A stretch of 64,000 bases of DNA, taken from contig JAVEYG010000007.1 of assembly GCA_034003625.1 (NCBI GenBank), forward strand, positions 65,129 through 129,128, given 5' to 3'. Shown here one piece after another: positions 26,196-35,513 of this stretch (within the stretch, counting starts at the first letter, position 1; each line of letters begins with the position of its first letter). Source of the DNA: GWE2-42-39 sp034003625 (GTDB taxonomy: Bacteria > Bacteroidota > Bacteroidia > Bacteroidales > Prolixibacteraceae). Under the pieces are notes generated by a model. That model saw nothing but the letters and a program-made list of their open reading frames with translations, was not told the origin of the DNA and did no database searches. Made by a program: the position numbers and the translations under genes.

Positions 26196-28154
26196 ATGAA
26201 AAAAATTATAAAAGAACTATTTAAGTCATTGTTTTTAATTGTCTTACCTGTTTTCTTTTCCTTTTCACAGGAGCCTGGGAACCTCATAAACAACCCGGGA
26301 TTCGAAAATATTTCCGGGAATAATCCTGTTTATTGGACAACAACTGTTCCCGAACATGCGGGCAGTTGCAAACTGGGAATCGATGAAACCGAATATCATT
26401 CCGGGAAGCATTCATTTAAAATTTCCCGGATATGGATTTTCCCCAGGAAACAAGCCAGTTTAAAAACCGAAAAGCCGGCAACGATCGATCCCCGAAAAAA
26501 TTACCTTCTCAGTTTCTGGTATAAAACGAAGGACATTGACGAATACCCGGAACCATTTTCGGCCACTTATACGGTTGCATGCGATACTACTCCTTCGGTG
26601 CAATACGGCAAGTTGATTTACAACTCCGATGAGTGGCAACCATATTACCTCCTGATGGACAATATTCCGGCTGACGGCAAAGAGGTGAGTTTCTCATTCA
26701 ATACCATGGTGAATACCAGGGGAAGTATTTGGATCGACGATGTGGAGTTTAGGGAAGCCTCGAAAGAAGATATAAGGCATTATGAACAGTGGCGGCGCCA
26801 AAATGTGACCCGCCCCATCGGGGATGCAACGGGGAAAACATTCGCGGCTACCGGATTTTACAGGGTCGAAAAAGCGGAAGACCGCTGGTGGTTGGTCGAC
26901 CCTTCCGGAAACCCAACCTGGGCAATGAGCATCGATGGAACCAAACGGCCTGCCCAGGCGCTTGGCCGCGTAGACTATTCATCGGACTGGTTTGTAAGCC
27001 GGTTCGGATCGACGCCTGAAGCAGTCACGGAGAAAATGTACACCATTTATACCGACATCTGCGGGTTCAACTCCTTTGCCGGTTGGACAGGCGATGAGTT
27101 TGCACAGGTATCAAAGTCGCGCTATGAAGCAGGTCAGCCCTATATGCCAATGACCCGTGTTTTGGGGCTGGCAACGGCAACCCGTGAACCTGAAGTATTT
27201 GCTATGGATAGGGATGGCAACCGGCTCGATGGGGGACATGCCGTGCCTGATCCCTTCAACCCCAAATGGCGCAAAATGGCACGGCTTAGGGCTGAAAAAG
27301 CCATTATTCCTTATCGCGATGCCCCTTGGTTCCTGGGTTGGTTCGTTGATAATGAAATGAGTTTTGCAGAACTGTACCGTTACATCTGGGCAGAATTCTC
27401 ATCGAAAGAATTCATCCGTACCTTGGAAGAAAAATATAAGAACATCGATTTGCTCAACCGTGCATGGTCATCTTCTTTCCGTGCTTACCGGTACACTTCT
27501 TTTAATGACATATTGAACGACAAACCAGAGCCCATCGATTGGGATGATCCGTTGTGGACAGACTTCGCCACTTTTGAGCGTTATATGCTGAAAACATACA
27601 TTGATTTTACTTACGATTTGGTGAGAGAACTGGATCCCAATCATCTGATCATATCCAACCGCATTAACCTGGATCCCATGCCGGAAGCTTACCGGACAAT
27701 CGATCTATGGAGCAGGTACGATATTGTGTGTATTAACATTTACCCCGACAATAACAAAATAGGTTTCAACCAGGGAGAAATTGAGATCATGAAAAAACTC
27801 TATGAGGGAACCGGACGCCCGGTGATGATCGGTGAGTGGAGCGTACCTGCCATTGATTCAGGTTTGTATGAATTCGGAGTTGATTCGCTTGGCAGACCGC
27901 TCGACTGGAGCTGGCCTCAGGTAGTAAGAACCCAAAAAGAGCGCGGAGAGGTCTATAACACTTGCATCAGGCAATTGGCCTCACTCGATTTTATGGTTGG
28001 AGCGGGATGGTTCATCACATTTGATGCTAATACCAGACAACGCAGAGCAAACCGGGGGATTATGACTACTAATTATGAATTGTATAAAGACCTTACGGAT
28101 ATAATGAAAGAATCTAATGCAGCTGTTAAAAAAGAACTCGGAATCACTTGGTAA
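26196..28154 (+). CDS. Agarase-like clan GH-A glycoside hydrolase
   Basis: 652 residues, starting one base after the previous stop. Signal peptide to about 25 (FFSFSQ), an N-terminal carbohydrate-binding-like beta domain (about 30-190, LINNPGFENISGNNPVYW), then a TIM barrel (about 215-640). The barrel starts GFYRVEKAEDRWWLVDPSGN, typical of agarase-like enzymes (GH50/GH86 neighbourhood). FLGWFVDNEMSF carries the likely acid/base glutamate and VMIGEWSVPA the likely nucleophile glutamate, both at clan GH-A positions. It probably cleaves a beta-galactoside-type backbone in the periplasm or at the surface. Family placement is by motif only. Confidence 0.75.
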   Translation: MKKIIKELFKSLFLIVLPVFFSFSQEPGNLINNPGFENISGNNPVYWTTTVPEHAGSCKLGIDETEYHSGKHSFKISRIWIFPRKQASLKTEKPATIDPRKNYLLSFWYKTKDIDEYPEPFSATYTVACDTTPSVQYGKLIYNSDEWQPYYLLMDNIPADGKEVSFSFNTMVNTRGSIWIDDVEFREASKEDIRHYEQWRRQNVTRPIGDATGKTFAATGFYRVEKAEDRWWLVDPSGNPTWAMSIDGTKRPAQALGRVDYSSDWFVSRFGSTPEAVTEKMYTIYTDICGFNSFAGWTGDEFAQVSKSRYEAGQPYMPMTRVLGLATATREPEVFAMDRDGNRLDGGHAVPDPFNPKWRKMARLRAEKAIIPYRDAPWFLGWFVDNEMSFAELYRYIWAEFSSKEFIRTLEEKYKNIDLLNRAWSSSFRAYRYTSFNDILNDKPEPIDWDDPLWTDFATFERYMLKTYIDFTYDLVRELDPNHLIISNRINLDPMPEAYRTIDLWSRYDIVCINIYPDNNKIGFNQGEIEIMKKLYEGTGRPVMIGEWSVPAIDSGLYEFGVDSLGRPLDWSWPQVVRTQKERGEVYNTCIRQLASLDFMVGAGWFITFDANTRQRRANRGIMTTNYELYKDLTDIMKESNAAVKKELGITW

Positions 28155-28166
28155 AAATTCAAATTT

Positions 28167-29750
28167 ATGAACAAATGGTATAAGAACAAATCGATGAAAT
28201 ACATGGTGAACGGCATTGTTCGTACATCAGTGCTGTTAGCGGGAAGCCTGATAACCATGCATGCATTTGCAGCCGAAAAACCTAATATCATACTCATTTA
28301 TGCAGATGATTTGGGTTACGGCGATATAAGTTGCTATGGGGCAACAAAAATACAGACACCAAACATAGACCATTTAGCAGAAAACGGTATTCGCTTCACA
28401 AATGCTTATGCCACCTCAGCAACCTGCACGCCTTCGCGCTATTCATTACTTACCGGTGAATATGCATGGAGAAAAAAGGGAACAAAAGTAGCTCCAGGCG
28501 ATGCGGCGATGATTATTTCCACAGCGAAAAAAACATTGCCCTCAATGCTTCAAAAAGCTGGGTATGCGACTGCAGTAGTCGGGAAGTGGCACCTTGGTCT
28601 TGGATCAGATGGAGGTCCTGATTGGAATAGTGAAATTAAACCAGGACCCAAGGAAATTGGCTTTGATTATTCTTTCCTGATCCCTGCCACGGGTGACCGC
28701 ACCCCTTGTGTATTTGTTGAAAACGGGCGTGTCGTTGGACTTGATCCGCAAGATCCGATCCAGGTAAGTTACAAACATCCGGTAGGCGACGGACCAACCG
28801 TCATAAAAAATCCAGAACTGTTGAAGATGCGTTCCAGTTACGAGCACGACAACAGCATTGTCAATGGCATTGGACGTATTGGATATATGAAAGGGGGAAA
28901 ATCGGCCCTTTGGGTAGACGAAGACATTGCTGATGTGATCACCGGAAAAGCGAAGGCATTTGTGAAGCAACACAAAAATCAACCATTTTTCCTATATTTT
29001 TCTACACACGACATTCATGTTCCCCGCGTTCCGCATCAACGGTTTGCAGGTAAAACTGCTCTGGGACCACGAGGCGATGCCATTCTCCAACTGGATTGGT
29101 GTGTGGGAGAAATTGTCGAAACTCTCGAAAAATTGGGACTAAAAGAGAATACTCTGATCCTGTTTACCAGCGACAACGGACCAGTAGTAGACGACGGGTA
29201 CCATGATCAGTCAGTCGAATTATTAAACGGGCATACACCCTGGGGACAACTGCGGGGCGGAAAATATAGTGTCTTTGAGGCAGGTACAAGAATTCCTTTC
29301 ATCGTCTACTGGCCATCACATGTCAAACAGGGTGTCTCCGATGCGCTGATATCTCAAATCGACTTGTTCAGTTCATTTGCGTCACTTACCGGACAAAAAA
29401 TCGCGTCAGAAGATGCCCCAGACAGTTACGATATGCTTCCGGCCATTCTGGGAGAAACCACCCGGGCTCGTGATTTTTTGGTTGAACATGGCTGGAGCCT
29501 ATCTGTCAGGAAAGGAAACTGGAAATACATTGAACCGAGCGAGAAGTCCCGTTTCGACCCCTACACCAACATTGAGTTAGGCAATGCCCCCTACCCGCAA
29601 TTATACGATTTGTCGGTCGATCAAGGAGAAAAGACCAACCTGGCCGATAAATACGTTGAAAAAGCAGAGGAACTGGCTGCCCTGCTGGATTCAATAAAAC
29701 AGGGAATAGTAAGAAGCAATACTGCCGGCGCATTTCAGGAAAGCAAATAA
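28167..29750 (+). CDS. Secreted sulfatase (S1 / arylsulfatase family)
   Basis: 527 residues with a signal peptide (cleavage near AFA, about 35). The formylglycine motif CTPSR is at Cys87-Arg91; the cysteine is converted by an anaerobic or copper-dependent maturase encoded elsewhere. Metal ligands are present in YADDLGYGD (Asp47, Asp48) and in TSDNGP, and KWHLG supplies the usual lysine and histidine. It removes sulfate esters from glycan residues so that the glycosidases can act. It lies 12 bases after the agarase-like gene in the same run of genes. The subfamily (S1_x) cannot be set without a search. Confidence 0.93.
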   Translation: MNKWYKNKSMKYMVNGIVRTSVLLAGSLITMHAFAAEKPNIILIYADDLGYGDISCYGATKIQTPNIDHLAENGIRFTNAYATSATCTPSRYSLLTGEYAWRKKGTKVAPGDAAMIISTAKKTLPSMLQKAGYATAVVGKWHLGLGSDGGPDWNSEIKPGPKEIGFDYSFLIPATGDRTPCVFVENGRVVGLDPQDPIQVSYKHPVGDGPTVIKNPELLKMRSSYEHDNSIVNGIGRIGYMKGGKSALWVDEDIADVITGKAKAFVKQHKNQPFFLYFSTHDIHVPRVPHQRFAGKTALGPRGDAILQLDWCVGEIVETLEKLGLKENTLILFTSDNGPVVDDGYHDQSVELLNGHTPWGQLRGGKYSVFEAGTRIPFIVYWPSHVKQGVSDALISQIDLFSSFASLTGQKIASEDAPDSYDMLPAILGETTRARDFLVEHGWSLSVRKGNWKYIEPSEKSRFDPYTNIELGNAPYPQLYDLSVDQGEKTNLADKYVEKAEELAALLDSIKQGIVRSNTAGAFQESK

Positions 29751-29769
29751 CTATAATAAAACAATCACG

Positions 29770-30915
29770 ATGAGAAATTTCTTTAAATTCAGTTTCCCTT
29801 CTCTGTATCTAATGTCACATTTGTGCCAAGGAGTAATTTTTGCGCAGGAAGCGGATCTCAAATTAGTTGACTGGCAGCCCAAAAGCCAGTTAGTGGTCAA
29901 GGAAACCAAAGTTTTAAAACCAAAATTTCCGGTAATCGATATCCACAACCATCTGGGAAATCTCGGACAAACCGATGTGTTTTTAAAAGAAATGGACGAG
30001 GCCGGGATATGGATGTGCGTGAGCCTCGATGGACGCTCCAGGGACGATTTTTACAAGAAACACCTTGAAACTTCCCTCAAAGTTTCCAAAGAAAGGTTCC
30101 TCGTATTTTTTGCACCCGATTTCAGTAAAATAGATGAACCTGATTTTGGAGAGAAAGAAGCCCAAAAACTGGAAGAATCTGTAAAATTGGGTATTAGGGG
30201 ACTGAAAATCGCCAAATCATTGGGACTCACCATCAAAGATAAAAGCGGAAAACTCGTCCCGGTTGACGACCCCCGGATCGATCCCATCTGGACTAAATGT
30301 GGCGAATTAGGTATTCCGGTCATGATCCATGTCTCCGATCCAAAGGCCTTTCACACCGGGCCGATTGATCGGTACAACGAACGGTATGACGAATTGTCGC
30401 GTCACCCGGGTTGGTCATTTTACGGTGACAGCTATCCATCGAAAGATGAAATACTGGAACAACGAAACCGGGTCATTGCCCGGCACCCCAACACCATTTT
30501 CATCGGCGCCCACATGGGAAATTTGCCCGAAGAATTAGGGCGTGTATCTATGTGGTTAGAAAAATACCCCAATTTTTATGTGGATATCGATGCCCGGATC
30601 AGCGAATTAGGCCGTCAGCCCTACACAGCAAGAAGATTTATGATCCAATACCAGGACCGGGTACTTTTTGGAATGGATGACGCGCCCAACGCCGAAAAAT
30701 ATCGCGGCTACTTTCGCTTCCTGGAAACCGACGATGAATATTTTGAATCTGTGCCGGCTGGGAAACAAGGACGTTGGATGATATACGGGCTTTACCTGCC
30801 AGATGAAGTCCTGGAAAAGATATACAACAAAAATGCTCTGAAAATACTAGGCATGTTTAAAGGATCACAGAAATATAGTCTGGTTCAGGAAAAATCAGAA
30901 GATAGATCTAAGTAA
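29770..30915 (+). CDS. Secreted amidohydrolase-2 family protein (A)
   Basis: 381 residues, signal peptide to about FAQ26. The fold is the metal-dependent TIM barrel of PF04909. The HxH motif is His59-x-His61 (VIDIHNHLGN), later ligands lie in MIHVSD and IGAHMGN, and the C-terminal catalytic aspartate is in LFGMDDAP. This family includes decarboxylases and sugar-acid lactonases, and only a few true amide hydrolases. It is paralogous to the next gene, with HxH at the same residue numbers and similar segments around. The export signal puts it in the periplasm with the glycan-degrading enzymes. Substrate unknown. Confidence 0.85.
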   Translation: MRNFFKFSFPSLYLMSHLCQGVIFAQEADLKLVDWQPKSQLVVKETKVLKPKFPVIDIHNHLGNLGQTDVFLKEMDEAGIWMCVSLDGRSRDDFYKKHLETSLKVSKERFLVFFAPDFSKIDEPDFGEKEAQKLEESVKLGIRGLKIAKSLGLTIKDKSGKLVPVDDPRIDPIWTKCGELGIPVMIHVSDPKAFHTGPIDRYNERYDELSRHPGWSFYGDSYPSKDEILEQRNRVIARHPNTIFIGAHMGNLPEELGRVSMWLEKYPNFYVDIDARISELGRQPYTARRFMIQYQDRVLFGMDDAPNAEKYRGYFRFLETDDEYFESVPAGKQGRWMIYGLYLPDEVLEKIYNKNALKILGMFKGSQKYSLVQEKSEDRSK

Positions 30916-30926
30916 AAACAAAAAAG

Positions 30927-32015
30927 ATGAAGAACACAAAACTCAAATTTTTAGTGATGTTACTGGCCGGTTTGATGGTATTGAACCAAGCGTACAGCCA
31001 GGATAAGGAAAGCATTCTATTGAAGGATTACAAACCGGTATCCATTTTCAAAATTCCGGTGACAAACATTCAAAAAGCAAAATACCCGATCATTGACATG
31101 CACGCCCACGATTACGCCAAAACCCCGGAAGAAGCCGATGTATGGGTGAAAAAAATGGACAGCCTGGGAATCCAAAAAACCATTATCCTGACTGGCAGGA
31201 CCGGCCAGGCATTCGATGCTATTGTAACTAAATATTCCAAACATCCCGAACGTTTCGATATTTGGTGTGGCTTTGACTATTCCGGTTTCGATCAGCCGGG
31301 TTGGACCGAAAAAGCCGTCGCCGAACTTGAACGCTGCAAAAAGGCAGGGGCCAAAGGGGTTGGGGAAATTTCGGATAAAGGACAGGGGATTACCCGTTCA
31401 AAAGATGACCCGGCCAATGGAATGCACATCGACGATCCCCGGATGAAACCATTGCTGGAAAAGTGTGCCGACCTGGGTTTACCAATCAACATCCACGTAG
31501 CCGACCCAATTTGGGCCTATCTCCCCATCGACAATAAGAACGACGGGTTGATGAGCGCTTTCAACTGGCGGATCGACATGGGCAAACCAGGAATGTACAA
31601 TCACGGACAACTCATACAAACCCTTGAAAGAGCTGTAAGGGAAAATCCCCGTACCACCTTCATTGCCTGCCACCTGGCAAACTGCGATTTCGACTTAAGC
31701 ATCCTTGGAAATTTACTGGACAAATATCCCAACCTCCATACCGATATTTCGGCCAGGTTTTACCAGACAGCAACCATCCCCAGGCATACACGTGAATTTT
31801 ATCAGCAATACAGCAACAGGATATTGTATGGAACAGATATGAGCACAGAAATGAACATGTATCGGTGGACCCTGAGGGTGCTGGAAAGCGCCGACGAACA
31901 TTTTTACTTCCGGTACACATACCATTGGCCCATGTATGGACTGAACCTGGATTCTGACCTGCTGAAGAAAATGTATCATGAAAATGCACAAAAGATATTA
32001 GAGCTATTGAAGTAG
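30927..32015 (+). CDS. Secreted amidohydrolase-2 family protein (B)
   Basis: 362 residues, signal peptide to about YSQ25. His59-x-His61 (IIDMHAHDY), NIHVADP, IACHLANCD and LYGTDMST give the metal-binding pattern of PF04909. It lies 11 bases after paralogue A and 25 bases ahead of the AgaS-like gene. A shared linker (KPVSIF...KYPIIDMHAH versus KPKSQL...KFPVIDIHNH) shows a tandem duplication. Possible roles are lactone hydrolysis, decarboxylation of a uronic acid product, or N-deacetylation; the sequence does not choose between them. Confidence 0.85.
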   Translation: MKNTKLKFLVMLLAGLMVLNQAYSQDKESILLKDYKPVSIFKIPVTNIQKAKYPIIDMHAHDYAKTPEEADVWVKKMDSLGIQKTIILTGRTGQAFDAIVTKYSKHPERFDIWCGFDYSGFDQPGWTEKAVAELERCKKAGAKGVGEISDKGQGITRSKDDPANGMHIDDPRMKPLLEKCADLGLPINIHVADPIWAYLPIDNKNDGLMSAFNWRIDMGKPGMYNHGQLIQTLERAVRENPRTTFIACHLANCDFDLSILGNLLDKYPNLHTDISARFYQTATIPRHTREFYQQYSNRILYGTDMSTEMNMYRWTLRVLESADEHFYFRYTYHWPMYGLNLDSDLLKKMYHENAQKILELLK

Positions 32016-32040
32016 TGAAAACAATAAAATTGGATTTAAG

Positions 32041-33201
32041 ATGACGGTTAATGAAGATTTAAATCATCAAATTGGTAAGTACACAAAAAGGGAGATTTTC
32101 CAGCAGCCGGATGTGTGGAAAAAAACGAAGGAAGTTATTTTTTCAAGAAAAGAAGAAATTTCGGCATTCCTTAAGAAAGTCTATGAAAATAAGGAGGTGG
32201 ACACAGTACTCACAGGGGCCGGTAGTTCTGCTTTTATCGGCGCCGCTGTAAGCGGGGTCTTTGTTAAGTTTAATCATGTTTCTGCGCGCGCAATTCCCAC
32301 AACCGAACTGATCACTCATCCCGACTTTTTGCTGTTAAAAGAAAAGGCTGTATTGCTGGTTTCGTTTGCCCGGTCGGGAAACAGCCCCGAAAGCCTGGCA
32401 GCAATAGATACTGTAAATAAATATTGCCGTCAGTCCTGGCATATTATTATTACTTGCAACGAAACGGGGGAACTATATCGGAGAAGCGATGCCAGCAATA
32501 TGTTAAAGATTTTGTTGCCTCCCGAAACCAACGATGAAAGCCTGGCCATGACCAGTAGTTTTTCTTCCATGATGCTGGCTTACATTCTTATAGCAAAAAT
32601 AGACACCTTGGATAGCGAAAAAGCCAACGTTGAGTTGCTTGCAGAATGGGGACGACGGATACTGGACTACGAACAATCCATCGCACGAATCGCGGAGCTC
32701 AGTTTTAGCCGCGCTGTGTTTCTTGGCTCAGGCCCTTTGCGGGGGATAGCCGAGGAGAGCCATCTCAAATTGCAGGAACTCACTGACGGAAAGGTCATCT
32801 GTACCTGGGACTCGTTCCTTGGATTTCGCCATGGACCTATTGCCGTGGTCAACCAGGAGACTTTGCTGGTTTACCTGTTTGCCGACCAGGAGCACACACG
32901 TCGGTATGAATTTGACCTGGTTAAACAGATCAGTGTCGACAATAAACACCTGGCGCAGATCGCAATTTCCCATCATCCGGTGAAAATGACAGATGTGAAT
33001 TTTGACCTGAACGTCAATTTTGGAAAGATAGAAGATCGGGACGCGCCCATAGAATACCTCTGCGTTGCTGAGGTGCTTGTTGCCCAATTACTTGGGTACT
33101 ATAAGTCAATAGCCTTGGGTCTTGACCCGGACAATCCCTCCTCATCCGGAACATTTTCTAGGGTAGTGAAGGGAGTAAAAATTTATGAATTTAATATTTG
33201 A
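32041..33201 (+). CDS. agaS: AgaS-like SIS-domain sugar-phosphate isomerase/deaminase
   Basis: 386 residues, no signal peptide, hence cytoplasmic. Two SIS domains: VLTGAGSSAFIGAAVSG at about 55-72 with the serine-rich phosphate site SFARSGNSPESL, and VFLGSGPLRGIAEESHLKLQE at about 222-242 followed by FRHGPIAV. The double SIS domain and the GLRGIAxESxLKxxE pattern fit AgaS, which turns galactosamine-6-phosphate into tagatose-6-phosphate and ammonia. The adjacent KbaZ-like, PfkB and aldolase genes supply the next steps, which supports this over a GlmS-like role (there is no glutaminase domain). Confidence 0.85.
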   Translation: MTVNEDLNHQIGKYTKREIFQQPDVWKKTKEVIFSRKEEISAFLKKVYENKEVDTVLTGAGSSAFIGAAVSGVFVKFNHVSARAIPTTELITHPDFLLLKEKAVLLVSFARSGNSPESLAAIDTVNKYCRQSWHIIITCNETGELYRRSDASNMLKILLPPETNDESLAMTSSFSSMMLAYILIAKIDTLDSEKANVELLAEWGRRILDYEQSIARIAELSFSRAVFLGSGPLRGIAEESHLKLQELTDGKVICTWDSFLGFRHGPIAVVNQETLLVYLFADQEHTRRYEFDLVKQISVDNKHLAQIAISHHPVKMTDVNFDLNVNFGKIEDRDAPIEYLCVAEVLVAQLLGYYKSIALGLDPDNPSSSGTFSRVVKGVKIYEFNI

Positions 33202-33203
33202 TT

Positions 33204-34472
33204 ATGCTGATTGAAAAAATAAAGAAACCGGACAGGAAGATAGACCTTCCTGTTACCGAATATATTCTGAAAAGAATAGAAGAGCTCAAACAACAGGGTC
33301 ATCCGCCGCGCACCCTGTTTGCTGCCTGTCCTAATTCCATTTCGGTGATTAAAGCATCATTGCGTTCGGCAAAGCGAAACAATGCACCTATAATGTTTGC
33401 AACCACATTAAACCAAGTGGATTGTGACAGGGGATATACCAAGTTTAATCACGGCGAATTCGTCCGTTATGTCTATCAGGAATGTGAACGAATCAATCAT
33501 ACAGGGCCGGTCATCATTGCCATCGATCACGGTGGCCCCTGGTTAAAGGACATTCAGTCGGTTGAAAAATGGTCACTCGAAAAAGCGATGAACGGTGTGA
33601 AAGCTTCTTTTGAAGAAGCAGTAAAAGCAGGCTTTCAGTTAATCCATGTCGACCCGACAGTTGATATCTTTATTCCTGAAGGAGAGACAATTTCCATTGA
33701 CGTGGTTGCATCACGGACTACAGAACTAATCGCTCATATCGAAAACTTCCGGAGAAATAACAATTACCCAGCCATTTCATATGAAGTAGGAACTGAAGAA
33801 GTTCACGGCGGACTTGCCGACGAAACAACCTTTGACCGTTTTCTGCAATTGCTGAAACAGGGCCTTCAGGAAAAGGGGTTACAGGATGTATGGCCGTGTT
33901 TTATCGTAGGGAAGGTGGGTACCGATCTGCATACAACGACTTTTGACAAGGACGTGGCCATCCTGCTTACCAATAAAGTGAAACCGCTGGGAAGTTTTAT
34001 CAAAGGACATTACACTGATGGTGTGACCAATCCTGAGGAATATCCGCGTTCGGGAATGGGAGCTGCCAATGTGGGGCCCGAGTTTACGATCAGTGAATAC
34101 GAAGCATTAATGGAACTTGAAGCAATAGAAACAGGGCTGTTTGAACAAAACAGGATTGCCATCCTGTCTAATATCCGTGAGACACTTTGGTCTGCTGTAA
34201 TCGACTCTAACCGATGGAAGAAATGGCTACAGCGCGAAGAAATGGGCCTGGACTTCCAAGCCATCAGCCCCGAAAGGCAAACCTGGCTCATCTCGACCGG
34301 ATGTCGCTACATTTGGCAAAATCCCGAGGTAGTCGTTTCGAGGTACCGCCTGTATGAGAACCTGCAAACAAACGGAATCGACGCGGAAGAAATTGTCTTG
34401 AGCAGGATTGAACACGACATGGACAAGTATTTTGTGAATTTCAACCTGATCAACCTGAATAATTTTCTATGA
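33204..34472 (+). CDS. kbaZ: KbaZ/GatZ-like subunit of class II tagatose-1,6-bisphosphate aldolase
   Basis: 422 residues from ATG 33204, two bases after the AgaS-like stop; a TTG at 33198 would overlap that gene by four bases. Family signatures: HPPRTLFAACPNSISVIKAS near the N-terminus, MFATTLNQVDCDRGYT, AIDHGGPW, and EVGTEEVHGGLAD. The family supports or stabilises the KbaY/GatY catalytic subunit and is not thought to be catalytic alone. It ends with an ATGA overlap into the PfkB kinase gene, so translation is coupled. The catalytic partner is probably the class II aldolase at 35514. Confidence 0.85.
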   Translation: MLIEKIKKPDRKIDLPVTEYILKRIEELKQQGHPPRTLFAACPNSISVIKASLRSAKRNNAPIMFATTLNQVDCDRGYTKFNHGEFVRYVYQECERINHTGPVIIAIDHGGPWLKDIQSVEKWSLEKAMNGVKASFEEAVKAGFQLIHVDPTVDIFIPEGETISIDVVASRTTELIAHIENFRRNNNYPAISYEVGTEEVHGGLADETTFDRFLQLLKQGLQEKGLQDVWPCFIVGKVGTDLHTTTFDKDVAILLTNKVKPLGSFIKGHYTDGVTNPEEYPRSGMGAANVGPEFTISEYEALMELEAIETGLFEQNRIAILSNIRETLWSAVIDSNRWKKWLQREEMGLDFQAISPERQTWLISTGCRYIWQNPEVVVSRYRLYENLQTNGIDAEEIVLSRIEHDMDKYFVNFNLINLNNFL

Positions 34473-35428
34473 AAAATAAACAATTTGATGTGTTAGCCAT
34501 CGGCGAACTGAACGTCGATCTCATCATGAACCAGATCAACGGTTTCCCAGTGATCGGGAAAGAGATCGAAGCGAAAGCGATGGACCTCACCCTGGGGAGT
34601 TCGACCGCCATATTTGCTGCAAACCTCTCTGCCTTAGGGTCTCGGGTAGGCTTTCTGGGAAAAACGGGGAACGACCTGTTTGGGGAGTTGGTGCGAAAAA
34701 GCTTGTCGTCAAAAGGGATTGATATTTCGATGGTGACTGTGGATCCCAAAGTGCCTACCGGGGCAACTATTATTCTGAATTACGATCAGGACCGGGCGAT
34801 GATCACTTTTCCCGGTGCTATGCAATACCTGACCATTGATGATATCAATGATGAGATTCTTTCCCAGGCAAATCATGTGCATTTTTCTTCCCTCTTTCTA
34901 CAGCCTGGTATCCGCCCTAACATAGACCGGTTGTTTAAACGGGCTAAAAAACTGGGACTAACAACCTCTTTAGATATTCAATGGGACCCGGAAGAGTCTT
35001 GGGACTTTGATTACCGTCTGGTTTTACCGTTGGTGGATGTTTTCCTTCCAAACGAAGGGGAATTATTGCATTTAGCCGGAAAGAATGATCTATACGGTGC
35101 CTTGGAGAAGGTCGGAAAGTACGCTAATCATATCGCTGTGAAAAGGGGGAGCAAAGGCGCACTTTTATTCTCCTTTTCCGGAGAGATAATCGAGAAACCG
35201 GCATACCAGAACAACAAAGTCGTCGATGCTATCGGAGCCGGAGACAGCTTCAATGCAGGGTTTTTGTTCAAATTTGTGCAGGGCGCGCCGCTGGATGAAT
35301 GTCTTAACTTCGGTAATCTCACCGGGGCGTTGAATACTACAGCTGCCGGGGGAACCGGGGCGTTTCTCTCCAAGAAACACATCATGAACACTCTTAAAGA
35401 AAAATTTGATATAACGGTCGACTTGTAA
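34469..35428 (+). CDS. PfkB-family sugar kinase
   Basis: 319 residues. N-terminal VLAIGELNVDL with the GSST-x-x-x-A-x-N-LSALGSRVGFLGK pattern, and the C-terminal DAIGAGDSFNAGF anion-hole/catalytic-aspartate motif (Asp near residue 261), place it firmly in PfkB. By context it is most likely tagatose-6-phosphate kinase, making tagatose-1,6-bisphosphate, but a GalNAc or other hexose kinase is possible because no dedicated GalNAc kinase is seen nearby. ATGA overlap with kbaZ; an 85-base gap separates it from the aldolase gene. Confidence 0.88.
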   Translation: MKNKQFDVLAIGELNVDLIMNQINGFPVIGKEIEAKAMDLTLGSSTAIFAANLSALGSRVGFLGKTGNDLFGELVRKSLSSKGIDISMVTVDPKVPTGATIILNYDQDRAMITFPGAMQYLTIDDINDEILSQANHVHFSSLFLQPGIRPNIDRLFKRAKKLGLTTSLDIQWDPEESWDFDYRLVLPLVDVFLPNEGELLHLAGKNDLYGALEKVGKYANHIAVKRGSKGALLFSFSGEIIEKPAYQNNKVVDAIGAGDSFNAGFLFKFVQGAPLDECLNFGNLTGALNTTAAGGTGAFLSKKHIMNTLKEKFDITVDL

Positions 35429-35513
35429 AGTTGCAACTGCAGTTGCTTGGAAAGGATCACAAGAAATGAAATTGGTAACTGAAATGCAATTATGATTTTT
35501 AAACACTGAAAGC